From Sipunculus nudus (Eukaryota; Annelida; Sipuncula; Golfingiida; Sipunculidae): a DNA stretch of 64,000 nt. A program made the position numbers and the translations under genes. Shown in pieces: positions 45,801 to 56,423 of the stretch (position 1 is the first letter of the stretch; each line of letters opens with the position of its first letter). The stretch lies in the NCBI GenBank assembly GCA_026874595.1, contig CM049306.1, forward strand, positions 10,313,019 to 10,377,018. The letters run 5' to 3'. The notes beneath the pieces are model-generated. The model saw only the letters and a list, made by a program, of their open reading frames with translations, was not told the origin of the DNA and did not search any database.

Positions 45801-48800
45801 AGATGCACTCTTCAGTGATGGAGTTAATATTGACCACTGAAACAAGATTCAAGTTTTGCATTTGGTGCTCATATATTTGAAATTTGGCACTATATTTTTG
45901 TCAACTGTATCCTTTTTTTAGAAAGTTGGTATAATTGCCTTAATATTTGCCATATTTCAAACATTAGATTTTCAGCTTTTCATTGTGATATTATTTGTTA
46001 TAGATCATATATATGGAGGTAGTATAAGTAACAGTTATCAGATATTAGCTATTTAGCTATTGACTGGGGAACATTATTTTCTTTGCATTGTTGTTCAATA
46101 ATACCAGGAAGATTGGTAGGAATTCCTGTTCTGATGTCATTATTTAATCGTTCTCACATTTCCTTTTTTGTATCATGTTTTAGAACATGTTCAGAAGTGC
46201 TGGGGGTATGGGGGCTTTCTTTCAGATGCTATTAATTATAATTACTGCCGAGTTTTTACTTTTCAGCAAAAAACAAATCCACACATGAGTCCTGTCTAGT
46301 AAAAGTTACAGAATGACAAATTAGAGTTGCAGTTTTTGCTATATGTAGTTAAGTACCATAATAGTATGCATTACTTACTGTAACATGAAAACTTATTCAA
46401 TAGAAATAGGTCTGCAAAAGACTTTGAGCTTGCTCTGATATTTGACTTCACAGGCTACCTGTAATTAGACTTCTGGTATGTTTGCCTGATCGGTGAACAA
46501 TTAACTGAAAGCAGTCAAATAACAGTGCCAAAGCTTTGTATATCTGAGAGCAAAGTTCACCTTAAAACCATAATTACTAACTCTAGATGATTATAACATA
46601 TATAAAACACCAGTTCAGGCTGAATGTTCTGTAGATATAATTGAATACGTGATTTGGACAGGTATTTTGAACCATATTGTTACATGTTTGTAAATACATG
46701 TACTGTGACTTATCTAATTTGAAAAACAAATCGTAACACGATAAGTTGACACAGTGTGATTGCACAATGGTGTATCATGTAGAATGCTACAGCAGAGCAG
46801 GGATCATCTCCACATATATATTGTCCTTCAGTGCATACATCCTGTTCAGTGAATAGCTCATTGTTGCGGGCGCGGTTTAGTGGACTATTTATCATTGTGT
46901 GTATGTTTTACTTTTATAGACGCCTTGGATATCTCAGCATTCCATAAAATACTCACTGTCAGTGAAGGTGACATCCTCCGACATAGCATTTATCTCAAAC
47001 TCCACTTTAGTTATACATGAATGATTTTTGAACAGAAAGTGAGTAATGACAGTGTGGCGGGGCTCATTGAAGAATAATAACGAACCAGACCGATCATCAT
47101 CATCTAATTATGTAGCTGGAGACTCCAGGATACATTTTACTTGTTATTCACATTCAATATGAGGTTAACCCCAAACCAAGTCTGAGTGCCATCAGTAGAG
47201 CATTGACGATGAAATCTCCTTCAAGGAGTGGAGTCGATTCAAAAGTTGAGCATATGTCGACGCTGAATGGACTTTTCAAGGGACAGGACATTATGTTGTG
47301 TTTTGTCGGCATCATGCAATACTAAAACCAAATAATAGAAGCATACCATGCAGTTCTTAAACAGTTTTGATCAAAGACCACATGAACCACGCAAGAGTTC
47401 TTGACATTTTATATCTAACATACTTAAACATTAATTCTGTAAATTGCTATTTGCCCTTTTACTTAAATCTTCCTATGTAATATGACACAAAACAGTAAAA
47501 AAGAGAATATCTACTTACAAGAATCAGGTATTTGAGTGAGGAACATGTATTACAAATGATATAAGGAAGCATTTGTTGTTTAGATTATCATACCTTCTCA
47601 TAGCAAAAGTGTTTTATCCCTGTATGTTTATTAACTATCTTAAAAAGCAGATATATGAAAACAAAATAAGACAAAAATAGTATTATTCTTTATTGGAAGG
47701 TGCTCTTGTAAAATGGTATGATTTTCCAACGGTAAACAGAATTTGAGTTATTTTCAAAATAAGCACCTGGACTTTCTGACAGAATCTTGTTTATTCTTCC
47801 ATATAAAAACATTGATGGCATATTTTATAAAGATTAAGAACCATTATTTACATTCTGTGCAAGGAAGGATAAGCATTTGTTTCAAAATAAAATTAAATCG
47901 CATTACATATGCCGGAGAGATTTACTGAAATGATGGTCACCTTTATATTGAACATGACTGTTTATTTGTCAAAATTCTACTGTTGTTTCCCTCTATCTGA
48001 AATTGTAGTAATTAATACTGATATTTAGCTTAAAATTTGAAACTACAGTCATGTCCTGCATGGCTGACTAGGATTGCATAGCAGGGTTATGTGAACTACA
48101 TTCTTAGTGGTTTGACAGCACAAGTAACTTTACACAGCCCCTTAATGAGGTATACAGGAAGGTTTGATTGGCTGAACCATTTTTGGTTACAAAGTCTGCT
48201 TCAGTTACATGAAGTTTGAAAATTGTTTTTTTTTATGCTGCAGTGATTGGTAAAGGAAAGGAGGGTAAATTCATTTGTCTAATTTAAAATGGTCTAAATG
48301 TTCATTGAATTAGTGCCATTATGACCAAATAGGTCAGATGGAATTCCAAATCTGACATAGTTATGGATTGTTAAAATTTATCATTAAAAAGTAATGTGAT
48401 ATAATAAAAATTTGCATTATTGTATCTGCTGCATTCGTTTCCGGAGAACTCCTCTGAGACTACTGGACAGATTTTTCCGAAACTTACACAAATTATCGGG
48501 TCATATGTGAACTGGTGCTTAACCAAGTGGCCTTGACCTCTGACCTTTCCTCTCTGCCCAGCGTCCTTTTGTGCGTCTGTTTCCACACATAAACCCACAT
48601 ATCTCGGGAACCATTTGACCGATCAGGAAAAAATTTTTACACAAATGTGGCCCTTGGATAGCTTTATAACATACACAAAAAAGGTTGCGCCACCTATAAC
48701 CATGTTTGCACAGTGTCCATCTGTTCATCTGCCTTGGGTTAAAATCACTCCTATCTCTGCAGTCTATCTCTGGTGACTAATTCACCTAAAATTCTGCATG

Positions 48801-50395
48801 CATATACATCCTAGATAGCTTTCTTGATTTTATGACAGGTGACGCCACCTACATTCACGTTAACGCTGCAGACATCCAAGCTCATATCTCGGGAACCGTT
48901 TGACCAATAAAAAAAAAAAAATTACACAAATGTAGCCCTTGGATAGCTTTATAACATATATAAAAATAATGGCGCCACCTGCAGCCATTTTTGCATAGCA
49001 TCCATCTGTTTGTCTGCCTTAGGTTAAAATCACTCATATCTCTGTAGTGGTTTGACCAAATTACCTGAAATTCGGCATGCCTATACATCCCGCATAGCTT
49101 TCTTGATTATATGACAGGTGGCGCCACCTACATTCACGTTCACAATGTAGACATCCATGCTTATATCTCCGGACTCATTCAACCAATCAGGAAAAAAATT
49201 TTACACAAATGTAGCCCTTGGATAACTTTATAACATACACAAAAATGGTGGGGCCACCTGCAGCCATTTTTGCACAGCGTCCATCTGTTTGTCTGCCTTG
49301 GGTTAAAAATCACTCGTATCTCTGCAGTGGTTTGACTTTTCCACCTGAAATTTTGCATGTGTATACATCTTGGATAGTTTCTCGTTCAAATAACAGGTGG
49401 CGCCACCTACAATCAGGTTTACGTTGCACAGATCCATTCTAATATGTAACACATGTAACTCTATTTCCCCTTGCCACTCAATCCATGCCTCACTTCACCC
49501 GTCCTACTCTGATTTTGGCAGATACACGTAGTCGCTTGTCGACTACCCGTATTCTAGTTTAGTATGTATGTATGTATAATTGTATATATAAATATATATA
49601 CACATATATAAATTTGTTTATATATATTCTAAATGTAGCATATTTTCATGGATATAAACAGGTTATTTCTTTACTTCTTATGTTGTACAACAGATTGACA
49701 AATTACAAACTTGACCAAGGTTAATTTGAAGATATGTCACTTAATATACATCACACATACCAGGCAAGTTATGTACAAGTCTTACAGAGCTTACCTTGAC
49801 TTTAATAATCAGCACCTTGACACATCTGAGAAAAAAGTCGCACACCTGAGCCCATTTATCAGGTGACCTGAGGAACAGAGAAGAACACTGCCTCCACTTT
49901 GGTAATCAAATAATAAGGCAGCGTAAAGGATGCAGAACGCCTGATTACTGGAGAAGACTGTTATCACTGACGCATGAAAAGAGTTAGAGCAAAATCAGGC
50001 CTGCTGTCAAATACCTGGTGCCATCACTAGGGGAGGTGTAATCACACAGAAACTGTAGAGGTGTAACAGGTGTGCTGTTCATGTGGTCACCGTGGTGATT
50101 GGATCTGACCACAGGAGCAGGTGGGCTCTAGTAACCTGTATTTTGAGTGATACCTGTCTAGGTGTGCTTATGGATTCTCGTTACACTCCTAGGTTCCTCA
50201 GATTCTATGTTTATAGACAATCACATCATCGCTGCTTGGATGATTTTCTTCCAAACAAACAGAAAGTAAATAAAACTAAATATAAAAAAAATGAACTGTC
50301 TTTCATTCTTTTAATTGTTGATAGCTGTCTTATTAATAAGAAAAACATAACACAATTTTAGTTGCGTAAATATATATATATATATGTGTGAGTAC

Positions 50396-50460
<65 letters not shown>

Positions 50461-52735
50461 ATATATGATACCAGTACTCTAGATCTTTTATTTAAAAAAT
50501 AGGGTTATGAAATGGAAGTTAACCCAAAGTTAAGCTCACTCTAGGATCAAATCACAATGAAGAATTTCTTTTTTTGTCTGGCTGACCATAGTGGGATAGA
50601 TCTTAAGTAGGGTTTGATAAAAAAGTTGTACAATCAGCCCATTATTAAGGTTACTGCTCATGTGTACGTATCACGTAAAGTTAAAATTCATCCCAACTTA
50701 GATGTAAATCACTTGTTATTGTGAACTCTACATAGAATGCAGGGTTGTGTTTGGTCAGACTGACCCGTCACCCACTGTCCTGTTTCTTCTGGTCAGTGGA
50801 ATATTGACACTGAAAACTACTCCATGTTTACTGTACCAGAGTTGGTTTGCTGAAGATAAACATGTGACGGTCATCTCACCAGAGGAGTTTCACTTAAAGT
50901 ATCCTCAGTACAGACCACACTTATTTCACCCATATATCACCTAAGCTCTCCCCTGTTCTTCAGTGGCAAGGTTGCACAATGTGAGAAGTGGCCATCAAGA
51001 CAAAGGATCACATGTAACTCGGTCATTGGGAGGCAGACCATGCTTCACTGTGACCTTTGTATTGTGTTAAAGTTTCCCTGAGGTTTTGTACAGGGGTGGG
51101 GTCACTCATACTGCATGCCCTGTAAGTGTTACCTGAGGGGAGAATGCGGCCATGCGTGCCCAGAATGAGGCATTTAGCATCACCAGTGATGAATGCAGGC
51201 AAAATATTTGAATTAAATACAATCACTCTCACTGCTCTAGGCATGTCCTGTTCCAAGAGATATATAGTAGTTATATTTATATATATTCACTGTAATCACA
51301 GGCTTAATGTTCACATATACTATTAGTGAAGTGTCCTTATTACAAAACTGTCCTGTTCTCTGTGTAGTTTTTAATGCAGAATCTTAATAGCCTCATTAAC
51401 ACTTAATTATATTTTGTATTCATTTCTGTCATGCATGATGCTTCCATCAAATGACTATGTTGGTTAGCACAACATGTACTTGTTTAACAGAGCCCTAAAA
51501 CAAGTGTGTGAATTCATAACAGACAACTAGATTTGTCTTACTATGAAGCTGCTGATAATTCATGATATGGATTTGCTCCCTGCTCATACTAAGGAAAGTC
51601 TAGGGACATGTACTATCACTCAGGTTGAAGGATGTGGGAATATAAAATTTTACTGTTATTTCCAGTAATTGACAACCTTTTTCAGAAGGGATGAGTATTC
51701 AGTAACTATGAAAAGATGTCACAAAGTTCAATTATTCTTGTTGAGATCACTCCTTTATTGAAAAGTTAACCTTAATTGGAAATGTCCTGAATGTAGCATT
51801 TTCCATGACATCATGTTGTCCAGACTGTGCATTACTTTGTGGCAACGGAACTGTGTATGAGAGACCTTCTCCATGGTTACAGGATCTGAGTGACCCTAAC
51901 AAAAGGTCTCTGAACTCAGCCTTTGCAATAGTAACCAGACTGAAAAACTCTTCTCTGTGGCTTAAGTATTTCAGTACTTGAAGAACAGAATTTTCTTTGT
52001 CTGCTCTCCATGAAAGGATGAAAACATGCAGAATTGTTCAGAAAGCGTTACATCAGAGAAGGAATAAATTTGTAGTGATGGAATCCTAGATAGAGTGCTT
52101 TGTTCCAGTACTGAGTATGTCATTTTATAGAAATCAATCATGTACTTGTTTTATTCAGACAGTACAGTATTCATCTTGCACTGTTTCTTTTTTCAGTGTT
52201 TATACTTCATGCAATTCTCTCTCCCTTTTTTTCTCTCCCTTTTTCCCTTTTTCTCTCTCATGAAGACAAGGATTATCTCTGTCAGGATTACCTCAGTTGT
52301 TCCCTTTGTCTTACCAACAGTGTGCTGTTACAAATAACAAAGATATACTTACTGTAATTTATGTTCAATATATAGAAGCTGTTAAGTGTTTTCACTCAGT
52401 CAAAATTGGCTTATTTAACAGATAAACTTGAAATATTCATGTATCTCAAATAAAAGTAAAATAAATAGTTTGCCAAAGGTAGTGGCTAGCCAATATTTTG
52501 GAGTATATCTTTATCATAAACAAAGTGACCTGCTCTGAGGTGAACCAGTTTAGTAGGACAAGTATGTACAGCCATTTAGTACAAACCCATGTGGGAAAAA
52601 ATTCCAACTATGCTGATGTAATGAGTAATTATAGCAGCATATACTAACAGACAACCTGATCACTGTACTTACCCCTGCAACTGCCCAGGATACAGACAGG
52701 CTAATGATGATAAATATATACCATAATTTCTCCAT
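40045..52735 (-). CDS. secreted Tae4-family peptidoglycan amidase (domesticated amidase effector, dae4-like), 3 exons
   Basis: Tae4 proteins are type VI secretion effectors that cut bacterial peptidoglycan peptides. Related 'dae' genes, gained from bacteria, act in the immunity of some animals. Three exons join in phase into 247 residues. Residues 1-21 are a signal peptide. Residues 22-189 form the Tae4 domain, with FSQLKLLYP at the start, the LIGG block, the NT-x-PLRIS helix, FHGKQGIVLL and the histidine block GHIALWD at about 158-164. The last 58 residues are a proline- then lysine/arginine-rich tail. The reading frame looks whole, with normal splice sites, so it is a eukaryotic gene and not contamination. 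The histidine block is well kept. The nucleophile block is less clearly kept, so I do not claim enzyme activity. The 10.6-kb first intron spans ANAPC4 exon 22 on the other strand. The main doubt is whether the far exon 1 belongs here. Exon 2 also begins with ATG and could start a shorter form. Confidence 0.85.
41591..42095 (-). CDS. dae4-like gene exon 2, Tae4 domain
   Basis: This is the longest clean coding stretch of the window (168 codons plus one base). The acceptor is TTGTTGTTTATAG, directly before ATG, and the donor is GTTAGT. It begins MEMPKFSQLKLLYPGY and contains LMNLIGG, IQYIFRIVAFGPFL, FHGKQGIVLLVSY, TSGHIALWD and VIAVHLWESP, the order seen in bacterial Tae4 (start helix, GG block, YR strand, GKKGI strand, GH-x-TLW strand, final W). 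It covers the full domain at normal length. Confidence 0.92.
42426..42452. repeat. (TA)n microsatellite
   Basis: About 13 TA units between the amidase exon 2 and ANAPC4 exon 22. Confidence 0.9.
42714..42829 (+). CDS. ANAPC4: ANAPC4 exon 22 (last one found)
   Basis: The acceptor is AATTAGCCCAG and the donor is GTAAATC. It reads MVQVFEANFFILEVSALFSL and then YPVILSLP, aligning with human 'IYSCLDAQFYDDETVTVVLKD...LLVQLPLS'. The phase (2 in, 1 out) follows exon 21. It lies between the second and first exons of the antisense amidase gene. Confidence 0.82.
42830..44835. other. no gene recognised
   Basis: ANAPC4 intron side after exon 22 and inside the long amidase intron. The minus-strand frame at 43498-43695 is open, but I see no family resemblance. 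There is a (C)n tract at about 44423-44437. Confidence 0.4.
44836..45003. mobile_element. small MITE-like element
   Basis: GTGGTGGATCCA at the left and TGGATCCGCTCATG at the right are imperfect inverted ends. CATAG stands outside both (a possible target duplication). The middle has G and C runs and TGGACCCTTTCC / TTGGACCCTCCCC. Confidence 0.5.
45083..45150 (+). repeat. dispersed repeat, partner at 9682-9760
   Basis: AGTGCACAGTTTAGTCCATT-TCTCAATAAAA and ATAGGGATTCAGGTGACC match the first copy. Confidence 0.7.
45151..48420. other. no gene recognised
   Basis: AT-rich non-coding sequence. No exon fitting ANAPC4 phase 1 or the amidase gene was found. Confidence 0.4.
48421..49557 (+). mobile_element. 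Helitron2-like element, family 1 copy C
   Basis: The 5' end is shortened (TGTATCTGCTGCATTCG, hairpin lost). The core has GGTGGCGCCACC-type sites, and the 3' end is complete: GATACACGTAGTCGCTTGTC-GACTACCCGTATTCTAG followed by T. Confidence 0.82.
49558..52672. other. no gene recognised; amidase intron 1
   Basis: Holds a (TA)n tract at about 50366-50459. Open stretches at 50747-50944 (plus; KHVTVISPEEFHLKYP) and 51126-51256 (minus; ILPAFITGDAKCLILGTHG) look protein-like, but I could not place either in a family. Confidence 0.4.
50366..50459. repeat. (TA)n microsatellite
   Basis: Nearly pure TA, with a short GTGTGAGTAC interruption on the left side. Confidence 0.95.
52673..52735 (-). CDS. dae4-like gene exon 1, signal peptide
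   Basis: It encodes MEKLWYIFIIISLSVSWAVA plus Gly: a charged start, a hydrophobic core of about 12 residues and small residues at the end, a typical secretory signal peptide of 21 residues. The donor GTAAGT follows in phase 0, matching exon 2. An in-frame ATG further upstream exists, but the TTTTTAG before TTCTC suggests that part is a 5' untranslated exon. Confidence 0.7.
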
Positions 52736-54124
52736 AGTTCTTTCTTCTGTGATGGTAAAACTGGCGTCAGTGAAATGACCTTGCTGGGTAAATATTTCAA
52801 AGAGAACTAAAAACGACAATTATTTTACTGAGTGCTTGTTGTTCATGCTGTATCCATGCATTTTGTCTGCACCGTGAGACCAAGGTTTGCTTTATCAGTG
52901 AACAATTCAAGTGAAAAACATTACTGGATGAATGCAGTTAATGATTAATTCAGACTGTGCGTGATATGAGCATCTGGTTCTAGATAATAATTCAGCAGTC
53001 TGAAGTCACCTGTTTGTGTGCAAACAGTGACAAGTTGTTTGCACATTGATAAATCCACACCTGTAAAACATTGAACAGGTGTTCACAGGTAATGGGTGTA
53101 ATTATTAGTGAGTTTTTTAATATCAGTCATTCAACCAGTTCAGCTAGGATATGACTTCAGTCCTTCACCAATTGATATAGTAGTGAACAGATATCAGTTA
53201 AAAATGTGCAGAAAACAATCCTTGCTCCAAAAACTGTGTATAGTTTCAAGTAAGGCACAAATTCTCAGCTGACCAGCAGTGATAGGTTAATCCAGTTTCA
53301 TTAATGTTAATGGCCAAAGTCCTCTCAAATGTATGTATCCAAGTGTGGAACAGGTAGAGTGGATGCAGTGTAGAAGAGCACACTATTGCACTTTGGTGCC
53401 AGTGTAGGTATCACTCCAGTCTGGTGAGTTCATGGCATGCGAAGAGAGTTGGCCAAATCAGATCCCGCCCCCTTCACACAATGAGCCACAAGCTCTAAGC
53501 GTGCCGAGTTGTAAGTGACAGTTGGCAAGCAGCAGAGCGTGGAGATATGGCCAACCCACTGATGGTTGGTTCTTGGCCCACACTGCGCGGCCAGGTAACT
53601 TCCATGCGTGTGCACAGCAGGGGCAGCTATCCTCCCCTCTTGATCCTTTTGCTAACCAATTATCAACTGAGGTCAGGTCACTTCCTGCGAGGGCTAAGAA
53701 CAGATGCAGTCTCCCCTGCCCTTGGTTTGTTCTTCCCTGTTGGCAAACTCCTCTCTGCCTCTCTTTACCAGCAGACTTTTACTGTTTCTTGCACACCTGT
53801 CAGATATTACCCATTCTTGCTTCATTGAGTTTTTGAAGGGTTGTTTCTTCTGGAGCAGATGGGATCAAGTTGGGTAGGGTAGGGTAGCTGTCTTGGTGTA
53901 TTTTGTCTGGTCATCTGTTTTCCGTATGCTGAGCTGTAATCGTAAAACATTAGAATACTTCCTGCTGTGAGCTGAATCTGGTCACAGCCAGCATCATTTA
54001 AATGGAGGTCAGTCTGTTCTACATCTTGAGATAATGCAGAAGGCCTCATAACTCACTATACTTCTACCCAGTGCATGTTTTGTTTTATTGTGTTTTTGAT
54101 TGCCTCATAGCAGGATAAGATTTG

Positions 54125-54198
<74 letters not shown>

Positions 54199-56423
54199 CT
54201 CTGGTGTGAGAGAGTAAAAAATCCCTTTGGGGTGAATTGTTCATTTGCAAGATTTATAAAGGGGTTCTTTCCATATCTTTCCATAGAAAGAGACATTGAA
54301 TGTTTTGATCACTTCTTTGTTTCCCTGTCTCATGATGGAACACTAAAAAATTAGTTAAGTCATTGGTCAGCAGAATGGTGTAGTAGTAGAAGTTTGTATG
54401 CTCTCTTCAGAGTGATTGAGGCTAGCTCACCCAGATCAGCTGTCTGTTATGGTATCAAGTTTCACGTTAACCTTTATGTTTAGAATTTACAGGGGTAAGT
54501 GCTTTTATGTGTGCATAATAGTAGACATTATCATACTTTATGTTTAACTTTTTGAATAACTGAAGTCACGGTTGTTAGTTTGAATATGAAAATTAATATT
54601 ACTTGTGGAATCATGTAATTTGTGCTTCACATCCATTGGATATACTAATAGGACATATAATCAAGTTTAATTGTAAATTATAATTGATGGTAATTCCTAT
54701 TAACATGTTGCTGGAATCACAAATTAGCACTTAGTTAACTACTTTAATGATGTTATTTCAGCTGTCACAACTGTAAAATAAGTGGGTATGAGAATTAACA
54801 CTGTTTTAATTAATAACAGTATATCATAGCTCTGCTTCGCACCTGGACAAATATATCAGAATTGTATCTGTGGTCCACACAGCAGGAGTGGGTCCTGGGG
54901 ATGTGTGCCTGAGTACACACATCAGGTCAGTGTAATAAATACAGGCCTCAGCATTACACATCATGTCACAGTAATAAATACAGGCCTCAGTATCAAACAG
55001 CTGCATGTCCACCACATCCTTGTGGTCACTCTCATCACCGATAATGATTGAAGATTCATGGAGGGTTTACCACTCCTCTGCTTGAATAAGTCACATGATT
55101 GACCACAAAGCCTTGAATATAACAGGACTGGTCAATTGATGGTCAGCTGGGCAGGGTACAGCAGTGATCTATGGTGACTCACAAAGAAAGATATGTGACT
55201 GAGAGGATATGGGTGACATTTAGGGTGACATCTGTCTCTTCTTCATCCTCTCAGCCTCCCTTACATCTGGCATCATTTGAGAGTTTCCAGGAAAAGCATT
55301 TCTTTGCTTCCATTGTTTTGGATTGACAGTTATTCCAGCCAAAATAGTAGCATACAATTCTTTATACTTTCAAGGATGAATGCTTTTTTGTCTACCATTG
55401 TTTTGTAAAGGAAATTATCAAGTCTAAATAAAATCATGATTTTGACATCTGGTGTGTGTTTATTAGAGAGGGTATAACTCAACATACTCATTGTTTGAAA
55501 CTATATTGTTGTAAATGCAAAGAATTACTTAAAATGTTGTGACATATAGAGGTTCAACAAAGCTACACAGGAACAGCAATATTTTCACTTCAGGTCTTCA
55601 GTTTGAAACTGCAGGAAGGAATTCTTTTCTCTGCAAAAAAATGGATGTTTCATTGATTTGCTAAAATTCATTTCCCATGGGATATATACCCTTTTAAATC
55701 ATACAAAAGGCCATATATTATTCTTTCACATATTTTGTGCCCCTAGAAACTAAATATTGACTCCTTTTTACATGAGCAGATAGACTTGAAAATCACTCTC
55801 TGATTCACCTGCCAAACACTTGATAAAAGTCTTCTACCTGTCATGTTTGTCAAGTATCTGGTAACAAACATTTTCACTAAAACAGCCCATTTTATTTTTG
55901 CTCTCTATATGTAAACAAGTTTGATTGGTGATCAGATGTTCTGGCCACAGACATTTCAGGTACCTTGCATTCCAGTATTTGGTCTTCAAGCCAACTGGTT
56001 TAAAACTGGAACAAAACTGGACAGTTTGGCTGGTATATATAATTATTTTAAAAACCAAAAAAATTCAGAACACACCTGTGTAACATGAAGCATAAAGTGA
56101 TTACTGTGTGACTCTGAACAGTTTGGGATATCCAATGCCATTTCTTGCAAAGATGAAGGGAAAAATGACTGGCTGGCACAGCAGTTTATGCAGGCAAGCA
56201 TAATTGTGCCAGACACATACTCTTTAGCATGTGTGACACTGACTGTCCTCATGTCATAGCTTATATATGCTGTGAACATTATTTAAATATCGGATTATTA
56301 ATCAAATAAAAATCTACAGTTGTTTCATTTCAGGTTGACAGCAGATTAAATAACTAGAATAAAATATAAATTAGATGTGTGAATGAAAGACAGTGTGTAA
56401 CTTTGCCCTGAATCATCAAGCAA
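52736..56423. other. upstream of amidase exon 1; no further gene recognised
   Basis: Should hold the amidase promoter and any 5' untranslated exon, but I see no certain core promoter. A short local duplication (GTAATAAATACAGGCCTCAG) lies at about 54931 and 54971. Confidence 0.4.
54131..54196. repeat. (TA)n microsatellite
   Basis: About 32 perfect TA units. It makes false Ile-Tyr ORFs on both strands. Confidence 0.97.

Noticed and set aside
50747-50944. Open frame with KHVTVISPEEFHLKYP
   Set aside because: Protein-like, but does not match ANAPC4, has no clear splice frame, and I recognise no family. Left as unplaced.
51023-51256. Minus-strand open frame ILPAFITGDAKCLILGTHG
   Set aside because: Could be an exon of something, but no homolog known to me and no partner exon with matching phase.
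54100-54354. Ile-Tyr repeat ORFs on both strands
   Set aside because: Translation of a (TA)n tract.
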